A stretch of DNA of 12,257 nt from Ruminococcus sp. AF46-10NS (GTDB lineage Bacteria; Bacillota; Clostridia; Lachnospirales; Lachnospiraceae): the NCBI RefSeq assembly GCF_003474435.1, contig NZ_QRNF01000065.1, forward strand, positions 1-12,257. The letters are read 5' to 3'. The notes below the pieces were generated by a model, which searched no databases, had not been told where the DNA came from, and worked only from the letters and a program-made list of their open reading frames with translations. Positions 1 through 8,055 of this stretch are shown piece by piece (within the stretch, counting starts at the first letter, position 1; each line of letters begins with the position of its first letter). A program made the position numbers and the translations under genes.

Positions 1-752
1 CATTTGTCCTAGATGAGCTTAATAATGTTTTTTCATTTTTAACAGTAGAAGGCTCACTGCATAAAAAGAACATTATAGAAAAATTAAGGGAAAAAAAAGA
101 AAAAGCAGTAGAAGAAAAAGTTTTATCTGAATTGCTGACTGCATAAAAAGAACATTATAGAAAAATTAAGGGAAAAAAAAGAAAAAGCAGTAGAAGAAAA
201 AGTTTTATCTGAATTGCTGATGAATAAACGTCTGGAAGATATTATGGACCTGATGAATCGTGTAGTATCTGGAAACGTTTTGAAGAGACAACGGTATATG
301 TATCAGATAGATGGAAATATATCCACAGAATTGGATATATCATCTTTATCTACAGGATTAAAAGCTTTTGTAATTATCAAACAGTTATTATTAAATGGTG
401 TTTTGAATGAAAAAGATGTTATTGTATTAGACGAGCCAGAAATACACCTTCATCCCGAATGGCAGTTGATTTATGCGGAAATTATTGTATTACTGCAGAA
501 AAAATTTAATTTTCATATTATTGTCACAACACATAGTTCTCATTTTATGGAAGCTCTGGAATTGTATTCCAAAAAATACGATATAGAAGAAAGGTGTAAT
601 TATTATTTAGCCTACAATAAAGAAAATGAAACGGGCGCATATTTTGAAAATGTAACCAGAAATCTGAGTAAGATATATAACAATTGGTTGATCCTACATT
701 GTTACTGAGCCGATTAAGAGAGGAACTGGAAAATAAAGATGACGAATTATGA
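1..752 (+). pseudogene. AAA (AAA_21/OLD-like) ATPase, 3' part, two frame lesions
   Basis: This is the C-terminal part of an ABC-like AAA ATPase; the 5' end with Walker A lies outside the window. Reading starts at base 3 and runs to a TAA at 144-146 created by an 82-bp duplication. The frame resumes in the second copy; the surviving ORF is 214-708. Visible motifs are a signature-like SSLSTGLKAF, Walker B with D-loop (VIVLDEPEIHLHPEWQ) and the switch histidine in IIVTTHSSH. A second lesion lies near 675-686: the current frame ends at 708, while the +1 frame reads VDPTLLLSRLREELEN and stops at 750-752. Removing one repeat copy and adding one base gives 222 uninterrupted codons. The restored stop overlaps the next gene's ATG by 14 nt, so the two were probably translationally coupled. 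Such ATPases pair with nucleases in several defence systems; which one is unknown. Confidence 0.8.
56..220. repeat. Perfect 82-bp tandem duplication inside the ATPase gene
   Basis: Bases 56-137 are repeated exactly at 138-219, and the identity extends one more base to 220. The period of 82 is not a multiple of three, so the second copy shifts the frame and a stop appears at 144-146. With one copy removed, the upstream and downstream frames join smoothly (EKVLSELLMNKRLED across the join). The perfect identity suggests a recent event, or an assembly artefact. Confidence 0.95.
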
Positions 753-1559
753 TCAAATAAAAGAGATCTTAAAACAATTTTCAGATAAATATGTGACAAA
801 AATTATAATAGAATCAAAAATGTCAGATGTTTCGGAAGATAAAGCCGCCTCGAAGAGGACTGAGAAAAAAGTGCTTTTGTATGAGGATAACAGAAAGGAT
901 ATGCAGGTAATTGATATGGATGAAATTGCACATAAGGCATATCGTGTGGCAAGGTATCCGGAATCTGTGAAAGAAGACGATTCACTGGCATCTGCAGATG
1001 CATTTGTAATCAATGCTGATAATATGTGGTATTTTATAGAGTTTAAAAATCAGGAGATAACTAAAGCTAAGGATAGTGTGACGAAAAAAGCATATCAAAA
1101 TTGGTATTGGCTGGTAGATGTTTTGCGCGAAATGAAAGATACAATACAGTATAATAATTTTAATTATGAAGATCCTATTTCATTTGCAAGGGAAAATGTA
1201 ACTTTTAATTATGAAGATCCTATTTCATTTGCAAGGGAAAATGTAACTTATATTTTAGTAGTAAGCCAGGAAAAGAATTATAACAATGTGAAAAAAATGC
1301 ATGATTGTAAATTGGCAGGACAAAAATTTCTTCCGCAGTATATGGAAAAATTAGAGAAATATACTTTTAAAGAAACATATGTGTATACACCAGAAATGTT
1401 TGAACAGAAATTTGTGAAGAAGTTTGAGTATTAACGGAACAAGAGGAATTTGAAAAAATACAAATCTCCGAAAAAAAATTATCCCGTTTTCTTTCTGATA
1501 AACCTGAGGATAATGATTTCCGGGACAGTAGGATTCGGTTGCACAGGAAAAATTTTTGA
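739..1559 (+). pseudogene. PD-(D/E)XK-like nuclease partner of the ATPase, frameshifted C-terminus
   Basis: The intact frame 739-1434 gives 231 aa. D87 followed by E101-F102-K103 in the segment WYFIEFKNQ matches the D-x(n)-(D/E)-x-K core of PD-(D/E)XK nucleases, with a charged helix before it (MDEIAHKAYRVARYPE). A perfect 45-bp in-frame duplication doubles a 15-residue segment at about residues 141-170. The frame ends at TAA 1432-1434, but another frame opens at 1428 and continues VLTEQEEFEKIQISEKKLS to a stop at 1557-1559. One missing base near 1427 would restore a 273-aa protein. The ATG at 739 lies inside the restored end of the ATPase gene. The family is not recognised beyond the motif; the ATPase-nuclease pairing suggests defence. 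Confidence 0.6.
1158..1249. repeat. Perfect 45-bp in-frame tandem duplication in the nuclease-like gene
   Basis: Bases 1158-1202 recur exactly at 1203-1247, with two further matching bases to 1249. The unit encodes 15 residues (FNYEDPISFARENVT), duplicated in frame. The segment lies just after the D...ExK motif and before a predicted beta strand (ILVVSQ). Confidence 0.95.
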
Positions 1560-1618
1560 TAGATTCTCTGAATCGTAAACAGCCGAAGTAAGGAAACTAT
1601 GATAAGGAGAACAAACAT

Positions 1619-3217
1619 ATGAATAACCCCATCGACTGGAAAGCATTCGAATACAAATTTTCCGGAGATCCAAGAGCTGCATTTGAAAGCCTCGCCTACA
1701 TCCTTTTCTGCTATGAATTCAAACAGACCTACGGAATCTTCCGATACTACAACCAGCCCTACATCGAAACACAGCCCGCGAACACAGCCGATGGTCATAA
1801 AGTCGGATTCCAGGCTAAATACTATGACGCAGGAACTCGGATGTCATCCAAAGAACAGGATCTGAAAGACGCAATCAAAGGGGCAAAAAACAAATATGCC
1901 GGAATTGACCGGATAATTTTCTATATCAATAAGGAATTCTCCGCCAGCAGTGCAAAAGACAAAGACAAACCAGAACATCAGCTCAGAATTGAAAAATACG
2001 GAAAAAATCTGGGAATCGAAATCCAGTGGAGAGGCCAGAGCCACATAGAAAAAATGCTGGCAATGGAAGAACTGAGATATGTAAAAAATCTGTACTTCAA
2101 TGTAGAAACCGGAATCGATCATTTTCATGAAAGTCTCATAAATCACAAAAACTCCATTCTGAAACATATTCATTCCACAATAAAATACGATGAGAAAGAT
2201 ATAAAAATCGCTCAGGACTATCAGAAACTCATGGATTTTCAGGAATCGGACAGTCAGGTACTGATCATCCACGGAGCAGCAGGTACCGGAAAATCTGCCA
2301 CAGTAAAAGATTTTCTTCTGAAAAAAGATAAAAAAACAGAGGATGAGGTAACTGTTGTTTTTTCAGCAGCAGATCTGGACGTAAAAGAAGAAAATCTGTT
2401 TTTAAAAGAAGAAAATTACGGCTTACAGGATCTGTTCGGATTATATAAGAATGAAAAATACAGGTTATGTGTAATAGACTCCGCAGAGAAATATGCCACT
2501 GCAAGATATCCGGAAGTCTTTGGAGATATTCTGCAGCAGTTTCTGGATCATGGATGGAAGGTAATTATAACGATCCGGACATTTTATAAAGACAGTCTCT
2601 GCAATCTGTTTCTTAAAAATTATGTACAGAGTGAACAGGAAATCCTGAAACTGGAAAAAGATACACTGACAGAAATGAGTGCTCAGTATCAGTTTGCATT
2701 ACCGGCAGATACGAAATTACAGGATCTGTTATGTAATCTGTTTTATCTGAACCTATATCTGAATCTGAATCATAGATCAGAAGATGAAAACATGAACATA
2801 GTATTGTTCAGAGAGGCAATCTGGAGCCAGGTCATTCGCGATGATTTCCAGCAATATAATAATCTGCCTGTTAAAAGAGAGACTTTTATTCAGCGTATGG
2901 TTTGCGATATGTTAGCCCATGAGAGGTATACATATTCCCTTAAAGATACCGATGAATTTGAGACAGTTTCTGCGCTGGAAAACAGCGGGATCATTGTGCC
3001 GTATCAGGAGAGCAGATCTGACTGGCTGGTGAGCCATGATGTATACGAAGAAATCGTGACCAGCCATATTTTACGAAAAGATTTAAAGAGGAAGCATATT
3101 CCGGAAAAATTTTTTTTGCAGATCTGGGTAATTCTCTCAGGAGCAGAAAATCATACAGGATCTGGCTGGAAAGCCGGCTATCAGATGATGATGACGATCT
3201 CCTGGAATTCTTTATAG
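1619..3217 (+). CDS. N-terminal fragment: Mrr-like nuclease + STAND NTPase
   Basis: This 532-aa ORF holds the whole effector domain and the NTPase core of the Avs-like protein. Nuclease signs are AAFESLAYILF (E23), YIET (E50) and VGFQAKYY, the Q-x-K variant typical of Mrr-type enzymes. NTPase signs are Walker A IIHGAAGTGKSA, a Walker B-like LCVIDSAEKY and a following VIITIRTF arginine strand. After the T8 run at 3110-3117 the last 35 codons (LQIWVILSGAENHTG...) are out of frame and look like a random tail. The alternative frame there gives FADLGNSLRSRKSYRIW, which continues directly into the next ORF. If translated alone, this would be a nuclease-NTPase lacking its sensor, which in STAND logic could be inactive or unregulated. 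Confidence 0.75.
   Translation: MNNPIDWKAFEYKFSGDPRAAFESLAYILFCYEFKQTYGIFRYYNQPYIETQPANTADGHKVGFQAKYYDAGTRMSSKEQDLKDAIKGAKNKYAGIDRIIFYINKEFSASSAKDKDKPEHQLRIEKYGKNLGIEIQWRGQSHIEKMLAMEELRYVKNLYFNVETGIDHFHESLINHKNSILKHIHSTIKYDEKDIKIAQDYQKLMDFQESDSQVLIIHGAAGTGKSATVKDFLLKKDKKTEDEVTVVFSAADLDVKEENLFLKEENYGLQDLFGLYKNEKYRLCVIDSAEKYATARYPEVFGDILQQFLDHGWKVIITIRTFYKDSLCNLFLKNYVQSEQEILKLEKDTLTEMSAQYQFALPADTKLQDLLCNLFYLNLYLNLNHRSEDENMNIVLFREAIWSQVIRDDFQQYNNLPVKRETFIQRMVCDMLAHERYTYSLKDTDEFETVSALENSGIIVPYQESRSDWLVSHDVYEEIVTSHILRKDLKRKHIPEKFFLQIWVILSGAENHTGSGWKAGYQMMMTISWNSL
3105..3117. other. A5T8 homopolymer tract at the first Avs frame change
   Basis: Five A then eight T mark the exact point where coding moves to the -1 frame. 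T9 (or T6) would restore the frame. The 0-frame heptamer T TTT TTG (3112-3118) also has the X XXY YYZ form of a -1 ribosomal slippery site, and the -1 frame is the one that continues the protein. Confidence 0.7.
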
Positions 3218-5457
3218 ATATTCTTCAGGATGAGGAAATTGGACAGGAATGGCATGATGAAACAATGACCGCATTGATGAATTCCGAAAGTGAAGAAGCT
3301 TATTCCATTTTGGATATGCTGTTAGGTCTGTCAGGGAGTACATTATTTATAAGAATATTGTTTCTGCTGAACACTGCATGCAGAACTGGCATTAATTCCG
3401 AAATCCTGCAGAACTTTAAGAAACAGGAAAAAACAGAATTCAATCAATACAGGTATACACGGCCAAACGGGACTGCATGGAAAACGATTCTTCGATATAT
3501 TTCTGAGAATCTGAACAGAATTCCCTGGTCCGAAGAAAATCTGGCAGCAGTGACAGAAGTTTTAAATACATGGACCTATGCAGAACATAGAGGCGAAGCA
3601 ACAAGATCAGCCGGTCTGGCAGCATTGTATTTAAGAAAGAAGATATATGCTGAGACGAAATATAAATATAAATTAAAAGAAGATGATACATACAAAAAAC
3701 TGGATACGATCATTCTCAATGCTGCAATAGAAATAAAGACGGAGCTGGAAACACTATTTGCAGAAATACTCAGAGAAAATGAATTTGATCACAGAACAGA
3801 ATATTATCCTCTGATCAAAAAAGCGGTATCGAATGCATCGGAATGTGGAATGATTCATGCAGCTATGCCGGAAACACTGATAAAGATCCTGAAGGGTTAC
3901 TGGCTTGAATCAGAAACGATATCGGAATGGGACAGACATCCAGGACCTGAACAGGATTTTGGCTTAAAACCACATCTAAATTATGAATATTATCCGGTCA
4001 GCGCACTGCAGACCCCGGTTTATCCTCTGCTGGTGGCAGCACCACGTGTGGGGCTGGAATTTGTACTGGACTTATTAAATCAAGCGTCAGAATGTTATCA
4101 GAATTCTTCGCTGGCAAAAGAGGGAGAAGAGTGTGAGGGAATAGAAATCATTTTTTCTGAAACAGAAAAAGTGAGGCAGATATGCAGCGAAAGACTCTGG
4201 AAGATGCACAGAGGAACCTGTCCGAATCCTAATGTTTTGGAATGTGTTTTGATGGCACTGGAAAAGTGGCTGCTGGAAGTTGCAGAAGAATTTCCTGAAA
4301 ATATCATAAATGGATGGTGTCTGTTTTTGTTGAAAAACAGCAATAATGTGGCAATTACAGCAACGGTATTAAGTGTTGTGGAAGCATATCCGGAAAAATT
4401 ATTCAAGATAAGCTGTATTCTGCTCAGGACAAAAGAGATATTTCATTATGATATCAGCAGACAGATTGCTGAAAGTGGGGCGAATTTCCTGAAAGGCTGG
4501 AATCCAAATGGGGAGATATTTGATAAAGAAAGGATTGCAAGCAATAACCTGGAATTCAGAAGAACATTATTTGAACATGCGATCGTGAATTACCAGATAA
4601 GAAAAGGAAATTTGTCAGAAGAAGATTTTAACAATCGGACTGCGGTACTTTATAAAAACATTGATCAGACAACTGAGGATATGGAAAACTGGGATCTTAA
4701 CTATCGTTATGCATATTACAGGATGGATTTGCGGAAGTACTCTAAAAAGCCGGAAATTATTGAAAAAGCCGGACAGAAATATATTGGCCTGAAAGTCCGG
4801 ATGCCGGAAGAACTGGAAAAATTAAGTAAAGATTCAGAAAAAGAGAGAGAACAGTTTTATCAGGACAGGCATATAGAATTAGAGTTATGGTCCTACGCAC
4901 GATATCAAAAGAAAGTGAAAGACTACGGAAAATATACAAAATACGAAGAATATCCAGAGAAGGCATACGCAGAGATGCGAGGAATTCTGAAAGATGCAGG
5001 GGAGGCATCGGAATTACAGGCTGTACCTGCTGCAATGTATACCTGTGCAGTACTTTTTCGGGATTTTAGAGAAAAGTTTTCACCAGAAGAAATCGCGTAT
5101 TGTAAAGCAACCATACAAAGGACAGTTAAAGACTGGATCGTGTCGGATAACGGATATCTATTGAATGATGGGATAGATGCGGTACTTCCGGAACTGATAA
5201 AAATGATCTCCCATGAAGTGGTATCAGCAGATTGGGACAATCCCATGTTTTTGTTTTTGGGAATAATGATGAAACAAACAGAAAATTTAAAAATGCTTCC
5301 GTCTTGTGTTGCTGATATTTTATGGGCACAGGATCGGTATGTAGCACTGAAAATCTTATACACGTATGTTCATCTGTATCCAATATATCGAAGAGATTAT
5401 TGCACGTGTGTAAGAAAAGAAAACCTGAAAGAATTTCTTGAAAAAATAAAGAAGTAA
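3118..5457 (+). CDS. Middle fragment: helical sensor region of the Avs-like protein
   Basis: The frame is open from the T8 run onward. Its first ATG is at 3265, but sequence before it (ADLGNSLRSRKSYRIW, then an acidic SDDDDDLLEFF) is clearly protein-like and continues the upstream NTPase, so 3265 is not a true gene start and has no ribosome binding site. The 730 residues from 3265 are rich in E, K, L and aromatic residues in helix-like spacing, with no catalytic motif; this fits TPR/HEAT-like sensor repeats. The frame ends at TAA 5455-5457, just after an A6 run (5441-5446), where the coding signal moves to another frame. Confidence 0.7.
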   Translation, partial: ADLGNSLRSRKSYRIWLESRLSDDDDDLLEFFIDILQDEEIGQEWHDETMTALMNSESEEAYSILDMLLGLSGSTLFIRILFLLNTACRTGINSEILQNFKKQEKTEFNQYRYTRPNGTAWKTILRYISENLNRIPWSEENLAAVTEVLNTWTYAEHRGEATRSAGLAALYLRKKIYAETKYKYKLKEDDTYKKLDTIILNAAIEIKTELETLFAEILRENEFDHRTEYYPLIKKAVSNASECGMIHAAMPETLIKILKGYWLESETISEWDRHPGPEQDFGLKPHLNYEYYPVSALQTPVYPLLVAAPRVGLEFVLDLLNQASECYQNSSLAKEGEECEGIEIIFSETEKVRQICSERLWKMHRGTCPNPNVLECVLMALEKWLLEVAEEFPENIINGWCLFLLKNSNNVAITATVLSVVEAYPEKLFKISCILLRTKEIFHYDISRQIAESGANFLKGWNPNGEIFDKERIASNNLEFRRTLFEHAIVNYQIRKGNLSEEDFNNRTAVLYKNIDQTTEDMENWDLNYRYAYYRMDLRKYSKKPEIIEKAGQKYIGLKVRMPEELEKLSKDSEKEREQFYQDRHIELELWSYARYQKKVKDYGKYTKYEEYPEKAYAEMRGILKDAGEASELQAVPAAMYTCAVLFRDFREKFSPEEIAYCKATIQRTVKDWIVSDNGYLLNDGIDAVLPELIKMISHEVVSADWDNPMFLFLGIMMKQTENLKMLPSCVADILWAQDRYVALKILYTYVHLYPIYRRDYCTCVRKENLKEFLEKIKK
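5441..5446. other. A6 tract at the second Avs frame change
   Basis: Coding moves to the -1 frame here; seven A instead of six restores one continuous protein. Unlike the T8 site, the local heptamer (A AAA ATA) does not pair well after a -1 slip, so ribosomal frameshifting is less convincing here. Confidence 0.65.
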
Positions 5458-6368
5458 TACAGAAGGATTTTTCCGAAGAAATAACAGGTATTAATGAAAT
5501 AAATACAGATTCACTTAAGTTTGATGATTTATTGTCCTTTCACATGTTCTTAAATAAGAAAGATGAGGAAAGTTTTTCATTTGTTATCAAAGCAGGACAT
5601 AAAGTTTGGGGAAGAACATTCGGAAAGGATACCGAAGATCCGGAAGAAAGAAGAGATTTTTCCGGAGGACGGGCGTATATAGGATGGCTGGCAGATTATT
5701 CGCTGGATTTGTCATTGGAAAAACAGAGAGAACTTGTACAGAATATGACGCCTTACATTACTGTGGAGGCCGCATTTAGCAGTTGGATCTGGGAAATGGT
5801 TATCTGCGAAGTGCACAGACCGAGATATGTAGCATTTTGGAATATGCGGGAATTGCTTCAACCGTATGTTTTCAGAAAATGTGATGAGAAAAAAATAGCT
5901 GAGCAGAATGAAAATACAGAGAAATACAGAAACATGCAGGAAATTACCACACTTATAAAAAACTATCTGTTGGCAAACAACATATGGGGAGAAGACGTAA
6001 CGGTCTGGGAATCTCTGAAACATGAAAATGCAAAGTTTTACAAAATAGCTGCGCTCAGAATAGGATACCATCCGGCAACACTATATTCGATCGCATATGT
6101 GTTGAACTCTATCGGAAAAGACACTTTCTCAAAAGAAGGTCTGGAATGGCTAAGCATAATCATAAATAATAACCCACATCTGGAAAAAGCAGCATTACCA
6201 GCAAATACGCAATATTATCTGGAAGAATACATGAACAGTCTGATAAAAAAAGAAAAGTTTACGCTGCGAACAGACAACCACAGACGAAAGCAGGTAATAA
6301 CAGTCCTGAATTTCCTTGTCAGCAAAGGCTCTACACCGGGATTCAGGATGCGGGATGAAATAATATGA
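5442..6368 (+). CDS. C-terminal fragment of the Avs-like protein
   Basis: In this frame the sequence is open from 5442 and reads KNKEVIQKDFSEEITGINEI, continuing the previous fragment (...NLKEFLEK) if the A6 run is one base longer. The first usable start would be TTG 5532 or ATG 5544, neither with a Shine-Dalgarno sequence, so independent translation is unlikely. The about 300 residues continue the helix-rich pattern, with a tryptophan-rich stretch (AAFSSWIWEMVI) and a basic end (TDNHRRKQVITVLNFLVSKG). The stop is at 6366-6368. No enzymatic motif is visible. Confidence 0.7.
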   Translation, partial: KNKEVIQKDFSEEITGINEINTDSLKFDDLLSFHMFLNKKDEESFSFVIKAGHKVWGRTFGKDTEDPEERRDFSGGRAYIGWLADYSLDLSLEKQRELVQNMTPYITVEAAFSSWIWEMVICEVHRPRYVAFWNMRELLQPYVFRKCDEKKIAEQNENTEKYRNMQEITTLIKNYLLANNIWGEDVTVWESLKHENAKFYKIAALRIGYHPATLYSIAYVLNSIGKDTFSKEGLEWLSIIINNNPHLEKAALPANTQYYLEEYMNSLIKKEKFTLRTDNHRRKQVITVLNFLVSKGSTPGFRMRDEII

Positions 6369-6428
6369 AAAATTTAAACCAAAAGAAAATCAGATGAAGA
6401 TATCCGGAGCAGCATAAAAGTGTTAAAT

Positions 6429-6447
6429 ATATGTCGAAATGACATAT
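6429..6447. repeat. Inverted repeat upstream of the sugar-transferase promoter
   Basis: Arms ATATGTC and GACATAT are perfect 7-bp inverses around a 5-nt spacer, 27 bp upstream of the -35 hexamer. There is no following T-run, so it is not a terminator. It could be an operator or chance. Confidence 0.35.
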
Positions 6448-6474
6448 TCTGTATCTAACAGGCAAGTTATGACA

Positions 6475-6503
6475 TTGACATGATAAATTATGAATGGTAT
6501 ATT
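6475..6503 (+). promoter_or_regulatory. Sigma-A-type promoter for the sugar transferase
   Basis: TTGACA at 6475-6480 is separated by exactly 17 nt from TATATT at 6498-6503. It lies in the 254-bp gap after the Avs-like gene and about 120 nt before the sugar-transferase ATG, implying a leader of about 110 nt in which I see no recognisable riboswitch. Confidence 0.7.
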
Positions 6504-6622
6504 AAAGAATAGCTTAAAAGACATAATCCGATAATAAAATGTAGAAAGCAAGAAGAAACAACAAAATCCTATCATAAGAATATGAAATCGGATAAAAAAC
6601 AACAGAAGGGGAGAAAAGGAAA

Positions 6623-8026
6623 ATGTACCAGAAAAAGTCTCATGGCTGGTATAAACACAAAGATTTTATTCTACTTGATCTTTTATGCATATTTTTGGCG
6701 TTTATATTTGCGTACTATATTCGAAATCACACTTATATTAGTATTACCGACAATGGAGTTTACCGTAATGCAATGATATTTGTATTATTTGCAGACCTGG
6801 TAGTGATCATATTATTTGAAATATATACAGGGGTTCTGCGAAGAGGCTATTACCGTGAATTCATTCAGGTATTAGAACAGGTTATACTAATAGAGCTGGC
6901 AGCAGGACTTTATTTATTTACTGTCGATGACGGGAGAACCTTTTCAAGAGCAGTATTATATCTTACAGGTGTTGTTTACGGAGTTTTATCTTACATAGTC
7001 AGGATCTTCTGGAAAAAACATCTTATCCGAATGATGGCCGAGAGAGGAGAACATTCTCTTTATATCATCACTTCCTCAGATATTGCAGAATCTGTGGTGG
7101 AGTCAGTTCGCCAGCACAATTATAATCGATATGATATTAATGGAATCATTGTGACGGACTGCGATATGACAGGTAAGGAAATTGCTGGAGTACCTGTAGT
7201 AGCTGCAAGTTCAGATGCAGCAGCTTTTATCTGCCAGCATTGGGTAGATGAAGTATTGATCAATGTAGCAGAAGAGCATACTTATCCGCAGAAACTCTAT
7301 GAAGAGCTTTTGGAGATGGGAATCGTTGTCCATGTGAATTTATCCAGGATCCAGAAAACTTCCGGACAAAAGCAGTTTGTGGAGAAGATTGGAAACTACA
7401 CAGTAATCACTACCAGCATGAATTATGCTACTGACCGTCAGGCACTGGTAAAACGTCTGATCGATATTGCAGGTGGACTTGTGGGCTGTATACTGACTGG
7501 AATCATCTTCATATTTGTCGGACCCGCAATTTACATCAGCTCCCCTGGCCCGATCTTTTTCTCACAGACAAGAATCGGACAAAACGGCAAGCCATTTAAA
7601 ATGTACAAATTCCGAAGCATGTACATGGATGCAGAAGCCCGTAAAGCTGAACTGATGTCCCAGAATAAAATGAGTGACGGACGCATGTTCAAGTTAGACT
7701 TCGATCCACGAGTCATTGGAAACAAGATCCTTCCAGATGGAAGAAAGAAAACAGGGATTGGAGAATTTATCAGAAAAACATCTCTGGATGAATTTCCGCA
7801 GTTCTGGAATGTACTCAATGGATCCATGAGTCTGGTCGGAACAAGACCAATCCTCCCAGACGAACTGGAACAGTATGAACTTCATCACAGAGCCAGAATT
7901 GCTATTAAGCCGGGAATTACCGGAATGTGGCAGGTGAGTGGTCGAAGTGACATCACGGATTTTGAGGAGATTGTACGATTGGATAGTAGGAAGCCTATTG
8001 TTGTCTGTGGAGAAATCTGCGGATGA
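6623..8026 (+). CDS. Polyprenyl-phosphate sugar-phosphate transferase (EPS initiation), altered C-terminus
   Basis: This membrane enzyme moves a sugar-1-phosphate from a nucleotide sugar to undecaprenyl phosphate, the first step of exopolysaccharide repeat-unit assembly. The 467 aa contain four N-terminal TM helices (about 14-34, 49-70, 85-100, 110-130), a middle nucleotide-fold-like domain, a further membrane helix (about 275-305) and the bacterial sugar transferase domain. That domain shows GPIFFSQTRIG, FKMYKFRSM, the catalytic-type SLD389E390FPQFWNVL, SLVGTRP and GITGMWQVSGRSD. ATG 6623 follows a GGGGAGAAAAGG purine tract. After FEEIVRLD (residue 454) family members normally continue with about 25-30 residues (Y-I-x-x-W-S pattern); here 13 unrelated residues and a stop follow. 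I found no frame restoring the usual end. It stands alone, without other EPS genes. Confidence 0.85.
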   Translation: MYQKKSHGWYKHKDFILLDLLCIFLAFIFAYYIRNHTYISITDNGVYRNAMIFVLFADLVVIILFEIYTGVLRRGYYREFIQVLEQVILIELAAGLYLFTVDDGRTFSRAVLYLTGVVYGVLSYIVRIFWKKHLIRMMAERGEHSLYIITSSDIAESVVESVRQHNYNRYDINGIIVTDCDMTGKEIAGVPVVAASSDAAAFICQHWVDEVLINVAEEHTYPQKLYEELLEMGIVVHVNLSRIQKTSGQKQFVEKIGNYTVITTSMNYATDRQALVKRLIDIAGGLVGCILTGIIFIFVGPAIYISSPGPIFFSQTRIGQNGKPFKMYKFRSMYMDAEARKAELMSQNKMSDGRMFKLDFDPRVIGNKILPDGRKKTGIGEFIRKTSLDEFPQFWNVLNGSMSLVGTRPILPDELEQYELHHRARIAIKPGITGMWQVSGRSDITDFEEIVRLDSRKPIVVCGEICG

Positions 8027-8055
8027 TGGCAGGCTTATTTTTTGTTTGAGATTTC

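Larger units (their letters stand above)
1619..6368 (+). pseudogene. Avs-like (Avs4 layout) Mrr nuclease-STAND NTPase, split by two frameshifts
   Basis: Three consecutive ORFs read as one protein. Adding one base at the T8 run 3110-3117 and one at the A6 run 5441-5446 joins them into 1,584 codons with no other stop. Order of parts: an Mrr-like PD-(D/E)XK domain (about residues 15-130; E23, E50, Q65-A-K67), a P-loop STAND NTPase (G219-AAGTG-K225-S226; VID287SAEK; ITIR320T), then over 1,100 residues of helix-rich sequence as in Avs repeat sensors. Known Avs proteins bind conserved phage proteins (terminase or portal) and then activate the N-terminal nuclease. The nuclease type and total length resemble Avs4; that assignment is inferred. 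ATG 1619 follows AAGGAGA at 1604-1610 with 8-nt spacing. As written, full-length product would need frameshifting or slippage. Confidence 0.75.

Noticed and set aside
56..220. Possible CRISPR-like repeat array
   Set aside because: Only two directly adjacent 82-bp copies without spacers, inside a coding frame; it is a tandem duplication.
1562..1574. Inverted repeat GATTC-TCT-GAATC before the Avs-like gene
   Set aside because: Five-base arms with a 3-nt spacer are too short to separate from chance.
545..5383. Several minus-strand open frames over the defence genes
   Set aside because: They lie antisense to strong coding sequence, lack ribosome binding sites and have low-complexity Ser/Phe/Leu-rich translations typical of shadows.
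5441..5448. Programmed -1 ribosomal frameshift at the A6 run
   Set aside because: The heptamer A AAA ATA re-pairs poorly in the A site and I see no clear downstream stem-loop.
3265..5457. Independent gene starting at ATG 3265
   Set aside because: No ribosome binding site, and convincing protein sequence continues upstream in the same frame to the T8 tract.
5532..6368. Independent gene starting at TTG 5532
   Set aside because: No Shine-Dalgarno; the same frame is protein-like back to 5442 and joins the previous ORF.
6429..6447. Terminator for the Avs-like gene
   Set aside because: The hairpin is AT-rich and followed by ATTCTGTATC rather than a T-run.
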